Shown in pieces: positions 16,329-25,048 of a DNA stretch of 64,000 nt. Both the position numbers and the translations under genes were made by a program. The notes beneath the pieces were generated by a model that made no database searches, was not told where the DNA came from, and was given only the letters and a program-made list of their open reading frames with translations. Origin of the DNA: Colimorpha_A sp045543555 (GTDB lineage: Bacteria > Bacillota > Clostridia > Oscillospirales > CAG-272); the NCBI GenBank assembly GCA_045543555.1, contig JAZQMQ010000009.1:62001-126000 (forward strand), given 5' to 3'. Positions within the stretch are counted from its first letter, which is position 1, and every line of letters starts with the position of its first letter.

Positions 16329-16360
16329 TAAAAAAGAGGGTGTTGAAATGAACAACACCC
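16329..16360 (-). terminator. Terminator of the 111-aa gene
   Basis: Minus strand GGGTGTTGTTCATTTCAACACCC followed by TCTTTTTT; it lies only about 20 nt upstream of the helicase start, so the helicase operon needs read-through or a promoter hidden in this short gap. Confidence 0.75.
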
Positions 16361-16372
16361 TTATATTTCTCT

Positions 16373-16708
16373 TTATGCCTGGAGATTTCCATTTACGTCG
16401 AGGATCTCAAGGGCTACCTTGTTGTCGTCGACGAAGGTGCGCAGACCTCCTCTGAAACGGCGGAAGTTAGGCTCGTTGTGCTCACAAACGATGAGCTCCT
16501 CGGGAATATCGCTGTCGTTGATATAGAAAACGATTCTTTCCTCGAGCTCCTTCTTGAGACCGAAGAAGGTCTTATAGATGCTGTAGTCAAACTTGATCTT
16601 AACTATGTTTGCAGGGGTAAGACGGTAGTGCCTATAGCGGGATTTATCGCTCTTATCGCAGAAGACTACCTCATTTTTGTGTACGATTATTGCGTCTTCA
16701 ATTACCAT
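16373..16708 (-). CDS. Hypothetical 111-aa protein
   Basis: Not recognised. A soluble protein of mixed charge, with alternating hydrophobic strands (VIEDAIIVHKNEVVFC, ERIVFYIND, ELIVCEHN), suggestive of a small beta-barrel, perhaps PH-like, ending in a helix. It has its own consensus promoter and terminator and a good SD (GGAAAGGA), so it is a real, independently expressed gene. No motif tells its role. Confidence 0.6.
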   Translation of the reverse strand: MVIEDAIIVHKNEVVFCDKSDKSRYRHYRLTPANIVKIKFDYSIYKTFFGLKKELEERIVFYINDSDIPEELIVCEHNEPNFRRFRGGLRTFVDDNKVALEILDVNGNLQA

Positions 16709-16778
16709 TTTAATATCCTTTCCCCGAGGTTTACTCGGAATCCGCTTTTGCGGTGATTATTTAATTTCTTATACTAAC

Positions 16779-16807
16779 AGAATAACACATTTTCTTTACA
16801 ATGTCAA
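16779..16807 (-). promoter_or_regulatory. Promoter of the 111-aa gene
   Basis: Minus strand TTGACA, 17 nt, TATTCT, located just past the pgcA stop codon. Confidence 0.65.
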
Positions 16808-16821
16808 GGAAAATGGAAAAA

Positions 16822-18531
16822 TCAAGCGTTAAGAAGTTCCTTTGCGCTGGTTTTTATCATTTCGATACGATTTTTCGCCTCAGAAGCTGTATTTCCCTTT
16901 GCCATAAAATAGACCTTTACCTTAGGCTCTGTACCCGACGGGCGAATGACCAGCACGCAGTTTTCGGTGGTATAGTAGAGAACGTCGGCAGACGGAAGCC
17001 CCGTTTCAACGCTTTCTCCGCTTATCAGGTCGGTTATTATACCGCTTCTGTAGTCTCTGACGGTGATTACAGCCTCTCCCGCTATAGCCTTGGGAGCGTT
17101 TGTGCGGATGGAGTTCATAAGTGCATCCATCTTTTCCTTGCCGTCGCTTCCTGCCATTGCGATGGACATTACCGATTCCTCAAAGTTTCCGTATCTTTCA
17201 TACAGCGAATCGAGGGCATCGGACAGGGTCATTCCCTTGCCTCTGTAGTAAGCCGCCATTTCGGTTGCCAAAAGCGAGGCAACGACTGCGTCCTTATCGC
17301 GCGCATAGGTTCCCTTCAGATATCCGTAGCTTTCCTCAAAGCCGAGAAGATAGGTTCCGAAGCCCTTTTCTTCGTGCTTTTTGATTGCCTCTCCAATAAA
17401 CTTGAAGCCCGTGAGCACGTCGTGCATCTTAACGCCGTTTGCATTACATATAAGGCTTGCAAGCTCCGTCGTAACAATACTCTTTACGGCGTATGCATCA
17501 GAAGGAACGCCGACTGTCTCGCGGTATGCGGTAATAATGTAGTCGAGAAGCAGACAGCCCATCTGGTTGCCGGTGAGACCCTTAAAGCCGTCGTCCGATC
17601 TGATCATAGCGCCCATTCTGTCGGCGTCGGGGTCGGTAGCGATTATGAGGTCGCAGCCCTGCGTCTTTGCGATCTCTATTCCGAGAGTGAAAGCTTCGGG
17701 AAATTCGGGATTTGGATAGCGCACCGTTGGGAATTCACCGTTTGGCATCTCCTGCTCGGGAACGACTGTAACGGTTTTTAATCCCGCACGGCGAAGGACC
17801 TCCGGAACCAGCTTGTATCCCGCACCGTGAAGGGGGGTATAAACGATCGCCATATCCGACTGAGAGACTATGGCGTCGGGATTAACTCTCTGTCCGAGAA
17901 CGTTATTTAAGTACTTTTCGTCGATATCTTCTCCCAAGGTAACGATAAGACCGTTCTTTTTCGCGGTATCGAAATCAGCTCTTTCAACGCCTAAAACGTC
18001 ACAGCGGCGGATATATTCCGACACAGTTTTTGCCTGTTCGGGAGAAAGCTGCGCGCCGTCGCTCGCATACGCCTTATAGCCGTTATATTCCTTCGGGTTA
18101 TGTGACGCGGTGATGTTGATACCCGCAATGCAGCTTAGCTCTCTTACCGCAAAGGAGAGCTCGGGAGTGGGACGGGGACCGTCGAAGATGTAGGTCTTGA
18201 TCCCGTTTCGTGCCAAAACCTCCGCAGATACCTTCGCAAAAAGCTCCGAATTGTTTCTGCTGTCGTAAGCTATAACGACCTCTCCGCCGCCACAAGCGTT
18301 AACGTAGTCGGATAGACCCTTGGTTGCCTGCGCAACTGTATGAATATTCATATTTCCGATTCCCGCGCCCATAATTCCGCGCAGACCCGCTGTACCGAAG
18401 GACAGGGGAGATGAGAATCGAAGCTTGAGCTGCTCCTCGTCGTTTTCGATGAGACGGAGCTCGTTTTTCATGTCAGTGCTCACATTGTCGCTTTTAAGCC
18501 ATTTTTTGTATTCAGCTAAGATATTTGCCAT
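16822..18531 (-). CDS. pgcA: Phosphoglucomutase/phosphomannomutase
   Basis: 569 residues, the length of the Bacillus PgcA type. Active-site phosphoserine in TASHNPKEYNGYKAY (near 140), Mg-binding loop ATDPDADRMG (near 300), sugar loop LGFEESYGY (near 400) and phosphate-binding loop RPSGTEPKVKVY at the C terminus. It interconverts glucose-1- and glucose-6-phosphate, feeding UDP-glucose, glycolipid and cell-wall glycopolymer synthesis or glycogen use. Third gene of an operon with htpG, 29 nt after the preceding gene. Confidence 0.9.
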   Translation of the reverse strand: MANILAEYKKWLKSDNVSTDMKNELRLIENDEEQLKLRFSSPLSFGTAGLRGIMGAGIGNMNIHTVAQATKGLSDYVNACGGGEVVIAYDSRNNSELFAKVSAEVLARNGIKTYIFDGPRPTPELSFAVRELSCIAGINITASHNPKEYNGYKAYASDGAQLSPEQAKTVSEYIRRCDVLGVERADFDTAKKNGLIVTLGEDIDEKYLNNVLGQRVNPDAIVSQSDMAIVYTPLHGAGYKLVPEVLRRAGLKTVTVVPEQEMPNGEFPTVRYPNPEFPEAFTLGIEIAKTQGCDLIIATDPDADRMGAMIRSDDGFKGLTGNQMGCLLLDYIITAYRETVGVPSDAYAVKSIVTTELASLICNANGVKMHDVLTGFKFIGEAIKKHEEKGFGTYLLGFEESYGYLKGTYARDKDAVVASLLATEMAAYYRGKGMTLSDALDSLYERYGNFEESVMSIAMAGSDGKEKMDALMNSIRTNAPKAIAGEAVITVRDYRSGIITDLISGESVETGLPSADVLYYTTENCVLVIRPSGTEPKVKVYFMAKGNTASEAKNRIEMIKTSAKELLNA

Positions 18532-18560
18532 TGTTTTTCTCCGGAAAAATTAATTTTAGA

Positions 18561-19451
18561 TCATAATTCTTTATATATTCCCAGCGGAATGTAATCCGCA
18601 TGTTCAAGGCTAAGATAGGTTAAAAAACCGCAGATGCCGTCGTCATTTACCGTAAGTGTGACGTCACAAGACCCCGAAGAGCCGTTCATATCCACCGATA
18701 CCGCGTTCATTTTACACACTTCCGCAACGGTTAAGATTTCGCTCAGGCGCTCGGGCTCGGATATGCGCAGCTCAAACAACGCATTTTCCGTCGTTTTCGG
18801 TATTTCAAGATCTTTTTTCATCAGTGCGAAAAGCGTTTCGGTATCGTTTGATAATACTCTGACCGTACGAACGGTTATTAAAGAATATTTTGTGACAAGA
18901 TTCCTGAATCCTCCCAGACGTCCGTCCTTGCTGTTTGATATGGGAAGGATACAGTAGGTGCTTTTTCCGTAGTAAACGTCCTCGCACACCTGTGTAAAAT
19001 CCTCGCAGTACAGAGCTCTCGGATTATTTACGCTCTGCGCAAAGGAAAGATACGCATTGTCTGCATAGGGGCTTCTCACGTAGCAGATGCTTCCGTCGCC
19101 CTCCTCGATCTCGTCGAAAAAGGTTGATGCCGAGAGAATACCCTTAATACCGAGAATGTCGCAAAGCCTTGTGCAAAGGACACCCTTGTCCTGATAGACG
19201 GATATTCGATTATAGTCATCGATTATTGATGAATTTATATCCGCGCAATCGGTGTGAGGGGCTTCGGTTACCGAAAAATATCTTTCCTTGAAGCTTCGGT
19301 CTTTGAAGAATATTTCTTCCTCGCCCGCCTCCTCCGACAGAGCGTGAGCGAGCTCGTCGATGTAGCATAAATGCTTTTCGAGGCTTATGCTTCTGCCCTT
19401 GTAAAGCGAGGATATGCCCTCAACGATAATTTCAAAATCACGTTCCGACAC
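18561..19451 (-). CDS. Prephenate dehydratase/ACT-like protein lacking catalytic motifs
   Basis: 296 residues. Residues 122-215 follow the prephenate dehydratase pattern: SPYADNAYLSFA... then EDFTQVCEDVYYGKSTYCILPISNSKDGRLGGF, which lines up with GNFTDAYNAVACGECDCAVLPMENSYAGDVGQV of the genuine PheA at 34012-35109. The key ENS is SNS here, and the catalytic TRF motif (NTTRFGVF in PheA) is NDTETLFAL. Residues 222-296 look like an ACT domain. The first 120 residues are not recognised. I infer a pseudoenzyme or ligand sensor of the type-2 periplasmic-binding fold. It starts 10 nt after htpG and is followed by pgcA. Confidence 0.55.
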   Translation of the reverse strand: MSERDFEIIVEGISSLYKGRSISLEKHLCYIDELAHALSEEAGEEEIFFKDRSFKERYFSVTEAPHTDCADINSSIIDDYNRISVYQDKGVLCTRLCDILGIKGILSASTFFDEIEEGDGSICYVRSPYADNAYLSFAQSVNNPRALYCEDFTQVCEDVYYGKSTYCILPISNSKDGRLGGFRNLVTKYSLITVRTVRVLSNDTETLFALMKKDLEIPKTTENALFELRISEPERLSEILTVAEVCKMNAVSVDMNGSSGSCDVTLTVNDDGICGFLTYLSLEHADYIPLGIYKEL

Positions 19452-19461
19452 GTTTTACCTC

Positions 19462-21276
19462 TCAAAGACGGTCGCTTATGCTCTTAAAGGATATTGAGAG
19501 GAATTCATTAAGCTCCTCTGCGCTCAGTCTTCTCTGCGAGAGAGTTGCGAGCATATAGATCTGTTTTGCGATGAGCTTTGCCTCGTCGGGATCGCTTTCT
19601 GCCTTCTTTTCAAGTGCTTTTACGGTATGAGATGAGACATTCAGTATAAGCTCTGCTTCGGGGGCGGGCATATTATCCGCCATACCGTAGAGCTTCATCA
19701 TTTCGCTGAAGCGTCTGCCTTCCTCGGAAACCGTAATAATAGCGGGGAGAGCTTCGTCCTTAAGCGGCTCAAAATTCACCTTAAGCTTTTCTCCTCCGAT
19801 TTCTGTGAAGAGTTTTGTAAGTATTTCGCTTTCAAATTTTTCTCCGTCGTTCTTAAGCACGTCGGCAACGCCTGCGTCAACTCGCAGGAATTTCACGCCC
19901 GCCTCCTGCTCTATCATCGTAATGAACTGGTTATCAAGTCCCTTATCGAGATAGCATACCGAGATGTCCTGTGCTTCAAGCATGGATACGTACTGTGCCT
20001 GTGCGATCTTGTCGGTGGTGTAATATACGGTTTTTTCGTGTTTTTCCTTGGCGTTTTCAAGGTATTCGTTTAAGGTTAAGGTCTTTCCGTTCGTTTGAGG
20101 ATAAAGAACGCTGTCCTTTACTCTTTCATAGAACTTTTTATCCTTAAGAGCTCCGTACTCGACGAATATCTTTACATCGGGCCAAAGTGTTTCGTACTTT
20201 TCTCTTTCGAGGTTGAAGAGCGAATTCAGCTTATCGGCAACCTTCTTTACGATATGCTTGGACATTTTGTCGACGTAGGTACTGTTCTGCAGATAGCTTC
20301 TTGATACGTTAAGCGGAAGCTCGGGACAATCGATCACGCCTCTGAGCATAAGGAGAAATTCGGGAATTACCTCCTTTATGTTATCAGCCACGAACACCTG
20401 ATTGTAATAAAGCTTTACCTGACCCTCAAGGCTTTCATATTCGTTTGTGATCTTAGGGAAATAAAGGATTCCCTTAAAATTGAGGGGATAGTCGGCGTTT
20501 ATATGAATATAGAACAGCGGCTCACGATAATCGTGGAACACCTTGCGGTAGAACTCAAGATATTCCTCCTCGGTACAATCGGAGGGATTCTTCATCCAGA
20601 GGGGAGTAACGTCATTTATCGGCTTCTTCTCCTCTTCCTCCTTTTCGCCTTCAAAGTATATTTCAACCGGCATAAAGGAGCAGTATTGCTCGAGAATTCC
20701 GCGTAGGCGTGAATCCTCAAGATATTCTTCCTCGCCGTCGGCTATATGAAGAATAACGTCGGTTCCTCTTTCGGCTTTATCGGATGAGGACATAGTATAT
20801 TCTCCGTTTTCACCGCACTCCCAAAGAACCGCCGGTGCATCGGTATATGAACGGGTATTTACCTCAACGCTGTGCGCCACCATAAATGCCGAATAGAAGC
20901 CGAGACCGAAGTGACCGATAATACCGTTGCCGCCCTCGTTCTCGCCCTCATACTTCTTGATGAAATCGAGTGCGCCCGAAAGGGCGATCTGACAAAGATA
21001 CTTATCGAGCTCCTCCTCGGTCATACCGATACCGTTATCCGATACCGTAATCGTCTTATTTTCCTTATCCGCCTTAACAGTTATTTTAAAATCATCACCC
21101 ATATCGGATATTTGTCCCAAAGAGGACAGACGGCGGAGCTTTGTTACCGCGTCGCAGGCATTGGAAACAAGCTCGCGAAGAAAAATATCCTTGTCGGAAT
21201 AAAGCCATTTTTTTATAATAGGGAATATGTGCTCGGTCTCAACCGAAATTCCACCCTTTTTTACGTTATCTGACAT
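19462..21276 (-). CDS. htpG: Chaperone HtpG (Hsp90)
   Basis: 604 residues from the ATG at 21276 (AGGAAGG 9 nt upstream; an in-frame TTG two codons earlier is too near the SD). GHKL ATPase domain with LRELVSNACDAVTKLR (ATP/Mg Asn-Asp helix), VSDNGIGMT, and GHFGLGFYSAFMVA lid region; middle domain near 230-450 and C-terminal dimerisation domain. ATP-dependent cytosolic chaperone. First gene of htpG / PDT-like / pgcA; the promoter carries no CIRCE element that I can see. Confidence 0.92.
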   Translation of the reverse strand: MSDNVKKGGISVETEHIFPIIKKWLYSDKDIFLRELVSNACDAVTKLRRLSSLGQISDMGDDFKITVKADKENKTITVSDNGIGMTEEELDKYLCQIALSGALDFIKKYEGENEGGNGIIGHFGLGFYSAFMVAHSVEVNTRSYTDAPAVLWECGENGEYTMSSSDKAERGTDVILHIADGEEEYLEDSRLRGILEQYCSFMPVEIYFEGEKEEEEKKPINDVTPLWMKNPSDCTEEEYLEFYRKVFHDYREPLFYIHINADYPLNFKGILYFPKITNEYESLEGQVKLYYNQVFVADNIKEVIPEFLLMLRGVIDCPELPLNVSRSYLQNSTYVDKMSKHIVKKVADKLNSLFNLEREKYETLWPDVKIFVEYGALKDKKFYERVKDSVLYPQTNGKTLTLNEYLENAKEKHEKTVYYTTDKIAQAQYVSMLEAQDISVCYLDKGLDNQFITMIEQEAGVKFLRVDAGVADVLKNDGEKFESEILTKLFTEIGGEKLKVNFEPLKDEALPAIITVSEEGRRFSEMMKLYGMADNMPAPEAELILNVSSHTVKALEKKAESDPDEAKLIAKQIYMLATLSQRRLSAEELNEFLSISFKSISDRL

Positions 21277-21326
21277 TGTCAAAACCTTCCTTTTATAACG
21301 TTATATGCTTTAACGCATAATAATAT

Positions 21327-21355
21327 ATTCTACAACAAAATGAATTGTTTTGCAA
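21327..21355 (-). promoter_or_regulatory. Promoter of htpG
   Basis: Minus strand TTGCAA, 17 nt, TAGAAT. A short inverted repeat (TATGC-N6-GCATA, 21303-21318) lies just downstream of the start site. Confidence 0.6.
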
Positions 21356-21381
21356 TACTGATTTTTTAATTTTTGCTAAAA

Positions 21382-21735
21382 TCAATCTTTTTTTAAGATC
21401 GAGTAAATTCCCGTCAGCACAAGAAGTCCTCCGAACAGCTTTCTGAGTACTGTGCTTGACACGTATTCTACTGCGGCGGCACCGAAAAACGCGAAAATAC
21501 AGCCGGAAAAGGCAATATACGGGATAATTCCGAGATCGAGACTTCGTTTTTTTCTGTTGACGGTGTATGCGCCGATGGCGGCGGCAATGAAAAGCAGGAT
21601 ACTTAGCCCCTGCGCCGATTTTTGAGGGAAATTTCTGACAGCAGTAAAAAACAGCACCGGCAGACCTCCCCCTCCAACGCCCATTCCCGCAAGTGCCGAC
21701 ACCAAAAAAACAAATGAGAGGTCAAGAAGGATCAT
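21382..21735 (-). CDS. Half-size TSUP (TauE/SafE) family membrane protein
   Basis: 117 residues with four hydrophobic segments; GMGVGGGGLPVLFF is the TSUP signature loop near residue 17. Full-length family members have two such halves (about 250 residues, 8 TM) and export sulfite, sulfoacetate or related organic anions. This one contains only one half and would need to dimerise. It overlaps the end of the spoVAF-like gene by 14 nt, so it is probably cotranscribed with it during sporulation; substrate unknown. Confidence 0.7.
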   Translation of the reverse strand: MILLDLSFVFLVSALAGMGVGGGGLPVLFFTAVRNFPQKSAQGLSILLFIAAAIGAYTVNRKKRSLDLGIIPYIAFSGCIFAFFGAAAVEYVSSTVLRKLFGGLLVLTGIYSILKKD

Positions 21736-23140
21736 TTTTCTGTTCCTCCGACGCTCCGCAGGAGCATTTTTTGTTTTTGAGCCTTATTCTGAAAAAGGTT
21801 CTTAAAAATGCGGAGGCGTTAAATGGGATCAATGGGTAAAGGTATGACCTACTGCCCGAAACGGTTTTGTTCAGTGCAATGGCTGCGACTGTTATTATAA
21901 GACCGCCAAAAAATCCCCACAAACCGAACAGGGCGGTTAAAAGCAGAAGCAACAATCTTAAAAATTTAAAGGCGTAACCGAGCTCATAGCTCTGCTGAGT
22001 AAACGCCGCAATGGCAACGATCGCCATATACAGAATGGTCTGGGGCGAAAACCACCCCGCCTGCACCGCATAATCACCCAGAATCAGTCCTCCGACGACC
22101 GAAAGGGAGTTGTTGAGCATATTTGGAGTATTGAGCGATGCCAATTTAAGCCCGTCGATCATGAACTCAGCCAAAAATATCTGCAAGATCAGCGGCACCG
22201 CAGCAGGATCATCTATGTCAAGGAAGTGAAGCCACGAGGGTAATGACGACACGTTTTTCACACAGTAATACCAAAGAGGCGTAAGGATCAGAGAAATGGC
22301 AAATATGACCATTCTCGTGATGCGAAGATACGACCCGATAAGCGGAGGAAGGTAGTAATCGTCGGTCTCTTGCAAAAAATCAAATATTGACGTCGGTAAT
22401 ATCATCGCCTGCGGCGTATTGTCGCACAGAATTATAACGCTCCCCTCTTCAAGCATTGCCGCTGCGGCATCGGGGCGCTCTGTATATCGCACCTTCGGAA
22501 AGGGATTGTACCAGCCCCGATGGATGAGCGCCTCAGCCAAGCTTTCTTGGGTCATATTGAGTGCCTTAACGTTCAGATTTGAAAGCTTGTGGCGCAGAGA
22601 GGATACAAATTTCTCATCCGCACACCCGTTAACGTAGCAAAGCGCGATATCAAGTGTGCTTTTCTTGCCTACGGTAAACCTTTCCATAACGAGTGCGGGA
22701 TCGCAAAGACGGCGCCTGATGAGTGATGAATTTCGAATGAGCGATTCGGCAAATCCGTCGCGGGGTCCTCTTAAAACGCGGTCGTTTTCAGGCTCCTCAA
22801 CGCTCCTTACGGGAAAACCTTTTATATCAATGATCGCACAGCGGTCACACCCCTGCGCAACCATTACCGCCCTTCCTCCCAGAACCGCTCTTGAAAGCGA
22901 AGGCACGTCGGAGGAATACGAAACGTCGTGACAGGGGATATTATTTATACATTCATCTCCGCTTTCGCTGTCAAGAACGTAACGTATTATTCTCTCCGCA
23001 AGCTCCGACGAGCATAATCCCGCAACGGTAAAAAGCGAGACCTCGCCATAAGGAAGGGTCAGAGGTCGCCTTTGAATATCAAAGCTTTTTTGTACGTTCA
23101 GCGTCTTTTCAAGATGCTCGATTTGAGTGCGGTAGTCCAT
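21722..23140 (-). CDS. GerA/SpoVAF family spore germination protein
   Basis: 472 residues. Residues 1-260 are the cytosolic N-terminal domain of GerAA/SpoVAF proteins (with DRVLRGPRDGF, the family hallmark near 118, and RRLCDPALVMERFTVGKKS); 275-440 hold four to five membrane helices, ending in a basic, cysteine-containing tail. GerA-type A subunits form the nutrient-gated ion channel of the spore inner membrane, while SpoVAF is a paralogue linked to the dipicolinic acid channel. The absence of gerB and gerC genes next to it favours SpoVAF. SD AAAGGAG. No sigma-A promoter is evident; a weak sigma-G-like TGAATA with an AT-rich -10 lies upstream. Confidence 0.8.
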   Translation of the reverse strand: MDYRTQIEHLEKTLNVQKSFDIQRRPLTLPYGEVSLFTVAGLCSSELAERIIRYVLDSESGDECINNIPCHDVSYSSDVPSLSRAVLGGRAVMVAQGCDRCAIIDIKGFPVRSVEEPENDRVLRGPRDGFAESLIRNSSLIRRRLCDPALVMERFTVGKKSTLDIALCYVNGCADEKFVSSLRHKLSNLNVKALNMTQESLAEALIHRGWYNPFPKVRYTERPDAAAAMLEEGSVIILCDNTPQAMILPTSIFDFLQETDDYYLPPLIGSYLRITRMVIFAISLILTPLWYYCVKNVSSLPSWLHFLDIDDPAAVPLILQIFLAEFMIDGLKLASLNTPNMLNNSLSVVGGLILGDYAVQAGWFSPQTILYMAIVAIAAFTQQSYELGYAFKFLRLLLLLLTALFGLWGFFGGLIITVAAIALNKTVSGSRSYLYPLIPFNASAFLRTFFRIRLKNKKCSCGASEEQKNDPS

Positions 23141-23208
23141 ACGTTCTCCTTTTAAGGTGTATTACATATATTGTTTGTATCCGAACGTATAATTATTCAA
23201 AAAAATCC

Positions 23209-23237
23209 TTGACAAAGCATTTTCGCGGTGATATAAT
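23209..23237 (+). promoter_or_regulatory. Promoter of the trp T-box/trpB transcript
   Basis: TTGACA, 17 nt, TATAAT: a perfect consensus sigma-A promoter with start near 23243. Confidence 0.85.
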
Positions 23238-23242
23238 GTTCT

Positions 23243-23470
23243 AAACCACAGATGAAGAGTAGTAGCTGTTAAGGAAGCTCAAAGCGAGCCGCAGACGGTG
23301 TGAGTGCGGTGGGTGGACTAACTGTGAATGGACTTCGGAGGGCGGTCAATAACCGACGGGAGCACCCGTAACAGTGCGAGCGTATGATGGTACGCAGAAA
23401 ACAGACGAAAGTCAAGCAGGGTGGCTGCAGGATATCTCCTGTCCCGGCGTTTTCGGGACGGGATTTTTAT
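23243..23470 (+). ncRNA. Tryptophan-specific T-box riboswitch
   Basis: The leader has T-box architecture. Stem I contains AAAGCGAGC and GGTGTGAG motifs and a specifier segment GAATGGACTTCGGAG with UGG (Trp) at 23329-23331. The T-box proper is AGGGTGGC at 23418-23425; its UGGC complements the GCCA 3' end expected for tRNA-Trp (discriminator G). A terminator hairpin (TCCTGTCCCG / CGGGACGGGA, then TTTTTATTTT) spans 23437-23470. Uncharged tRNA-Trp should stabilise the antiterminator and switch on trpB. This covers the gene-free stretch 23141-23514. Confidence 0.9.
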
Positions 23471-23514
23471 TTTCCGCCCGAGTAATATTTTATTCTATGA
23501 AGGGAGACACCTAT

Positions 23515-24891
23515 ATGTCGAAGGAACAAATACCTTACAAAATTTATTTAAGTGAATCGGAGCTGCCTACGGCGTGGTACAATCTCCGTGCGGATATGAA
23601 GAATAAGCCCGCGCCTCTTCTTTCCTCGAAAACTCTTAAGCCCATTACCGAGGAGGAGCTTGCGCCCGTATTCTGTGAAGAGCTCATCAAGCAGGAGCTC
23701 GACGATACCACAAGATTTTTTGAAATTCCCACAGAAATAAGAGATTTCTATAAAATGTACCGTCCCGCGCCCCTCATTCGTGCTTACTGCCTTGAGGAAA
23801 AGCTCGGTACTCCCGCAAAAATATTCTATAAATTCGAGGGCAACAACACAAGCGGCTCTCATAAGCTCAATTCCGCGATAGCTCAGGCGTATTACGCTAA
23901 GAAGCAGGGCTTGAAGGGTGTAACGACCGAAACAGGAGCAGGTCAGTGGGGAACCGCGCTTTCAATGGCGTGCGCTTACCTTGGACTTGACTGTAAGGTA
24001 TATATGGTAAAATGCTCCTATGAGATGAAGCCCCATCGCCGCGAGGTTATGAGAACCTACGGCGCGTCGGTCACTCCCTCTCCATCAATGGAAACAGAGG
24101 TGGGAAGAAAGATACTTGCCGAGCATCCCGGCACCAACGGAAGCTTGGGATGTGCAATTTCCGAGGCTGTTGAGGTTGCAACAAACACCGAGGGCTACCG
24201 CTACGTTCTCGGAAGCGTGCTCAATCAGGTAATGCTTCATCAGTCTGTAATCGGTCTTGAGACTAAGGCGGCACTTGACAAATACGGCGTTAAGGCGGAT
24301 ATAATCATCGGTTGTGCGGGCGGAGGCTCCAACCTCGGCGGTCTTATCGCACCCTTTATGGGCGAAAAGATCCAAGAGGGTACTCCCTATCGCATAATTG
24401 CAGTTGAACCTGCATCCTGCCCCAGCTTAACGAGAGGTAAATACGCATACGATTACTGCGACACAGGTATGGTATGTCCCCTTTCCAAGATGTACACTCT
24501 GGGATCAAACTTCATTCCTTCAGCTTCCCACGCAGGCGGACTCCGTTACCACGGTATGTCCTCCACCCTTTCCCAGCTCTACGACGACGGCCTTATGGAA
24601 GCTGTCAGCGTAAAGCAGACCGAGGTATTTGCGGCGGCTCAGGAATTCGCTCGTATCGAGGGTATACTCCCCGCTCCCGAATCCTCCCACGCCATAAAGG
24701 TAGCCATCGACGAGGCTCTTAAGTGCAAGGAAACGGGGGAGGAGAAGGTCATCGTATTCGGTCTTACGGGTACGGGATATTTCGATATGATGTCCTATCA
24801 GCGCTTCAACGACGGAAATATGGACGACTACGTTCCCACAGAGGAAGACCTCGAAAGAGGATTTTCAAGACTTCCCGATCTGAATTTATAA
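23515..24891 (+). CDS. trpB: Tryptophan synthase beta chain, TrpB2 type
   Basis: 458 residues from the ATG at 23515 (AGGGAG 8 nt upstream; longer readings run into the T-box). PLP lysine K117 in SGSHKLNSA, then GVTTETGAGQWG with the glutamate of the TrpB active site, and the glycine-rich phosphate loop CAGGGSNLGG. Length and the N-terminal extension (LPTAWYNLRADM, PAPLIRAYCLEE) mark the TrpB2 subgroup, which often acts without TrpA as an indole-scavenging tryptophan synthase (indole plus serine). No trpA or other trp gene is in the window, and the Trp T-box fits such a scavenging role. Confidence 0.92.
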   Translation: MSKEQIPYKIYLSESELPTAWYNLRADMKNKPAPLLSSKTLKPITEEELAPVFCEELIKQELDDTTRFFEIPTEIRDFYKMYRPAPLIRAYCLEEKLGTPAKIFYKFEGNNTSGSHKLNSAIAQAYYAKKQGLKGVTTETGAGQWGTALSMACAYLGLDCKVYMVKCSYEMKPHRREVMRTYGASVTPSPSMETEVGRKILAEHPGTNGSLGCAISEAVEVATNTEGYRYVLGSVLNQVMLHQSVIGLETKAALDKYGVKADIIIGCAGGGSNLGGLIAPFMGEKIQEGTPYRIIAVEPASCPSLTRGKYAYDYCDTGMVCPLSKMYTLGSNFIPSASHAGGLRYHGMSSTLSQLYDDGLMEAVSVKQTEVFAAAQEFARIEGILPAPESSHAIKVAIDEALKCKETGEEKVIVFGLTGTGYFDMMSYQRFNDGNMDDYVPTEEDLERGFSRLPDLNL

Positions 24892-24898
24892 ACATCAA

Positions 24899-24925
24899 AT
24901 GCACCGCAGCCGCGGTGCATTTTGA
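24899..24925 (+). terminator. Terminator of trpB
   Basis: ATGCACCGC / GCGGTGCAT stem with a 4-nt loop followed by TTTGAGTT. Confidence 0.7.
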
Positions 24926-24948
24926 GTTATGAATTTAACGTATAGCAC

Positions 24949-24977
24949 TTGACATTACATCAAATGAGCGGTATGAT
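24949..24977 (+). promoter_or_regulatory. Promoter of the YitT-like gene
   Basis: TTGACA, 17 nt, TATGAT; leader about 65 nt with no obvious structure. Confidence 0.65.
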
Positions 24978-25048
24978 GGTACTTGCTTTGAAAATTCATC
25001 TTTTTCCGTTTCTGTATCAAACGGTATTTATACAATTTGGAGATGACA

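Noticed and set aside
16801..17781. 326-codon open frame on the plus strand
   Set aside because: Antisense to pgcA; Cys/His/Arg-rich nonsense translation and no SD.
23374..23514. N-terminal extension of trpB starting at 23374
   Set aside because: These 47 codons lie in the T-box antiterminator/terminator; the real start with SD is at 23515.
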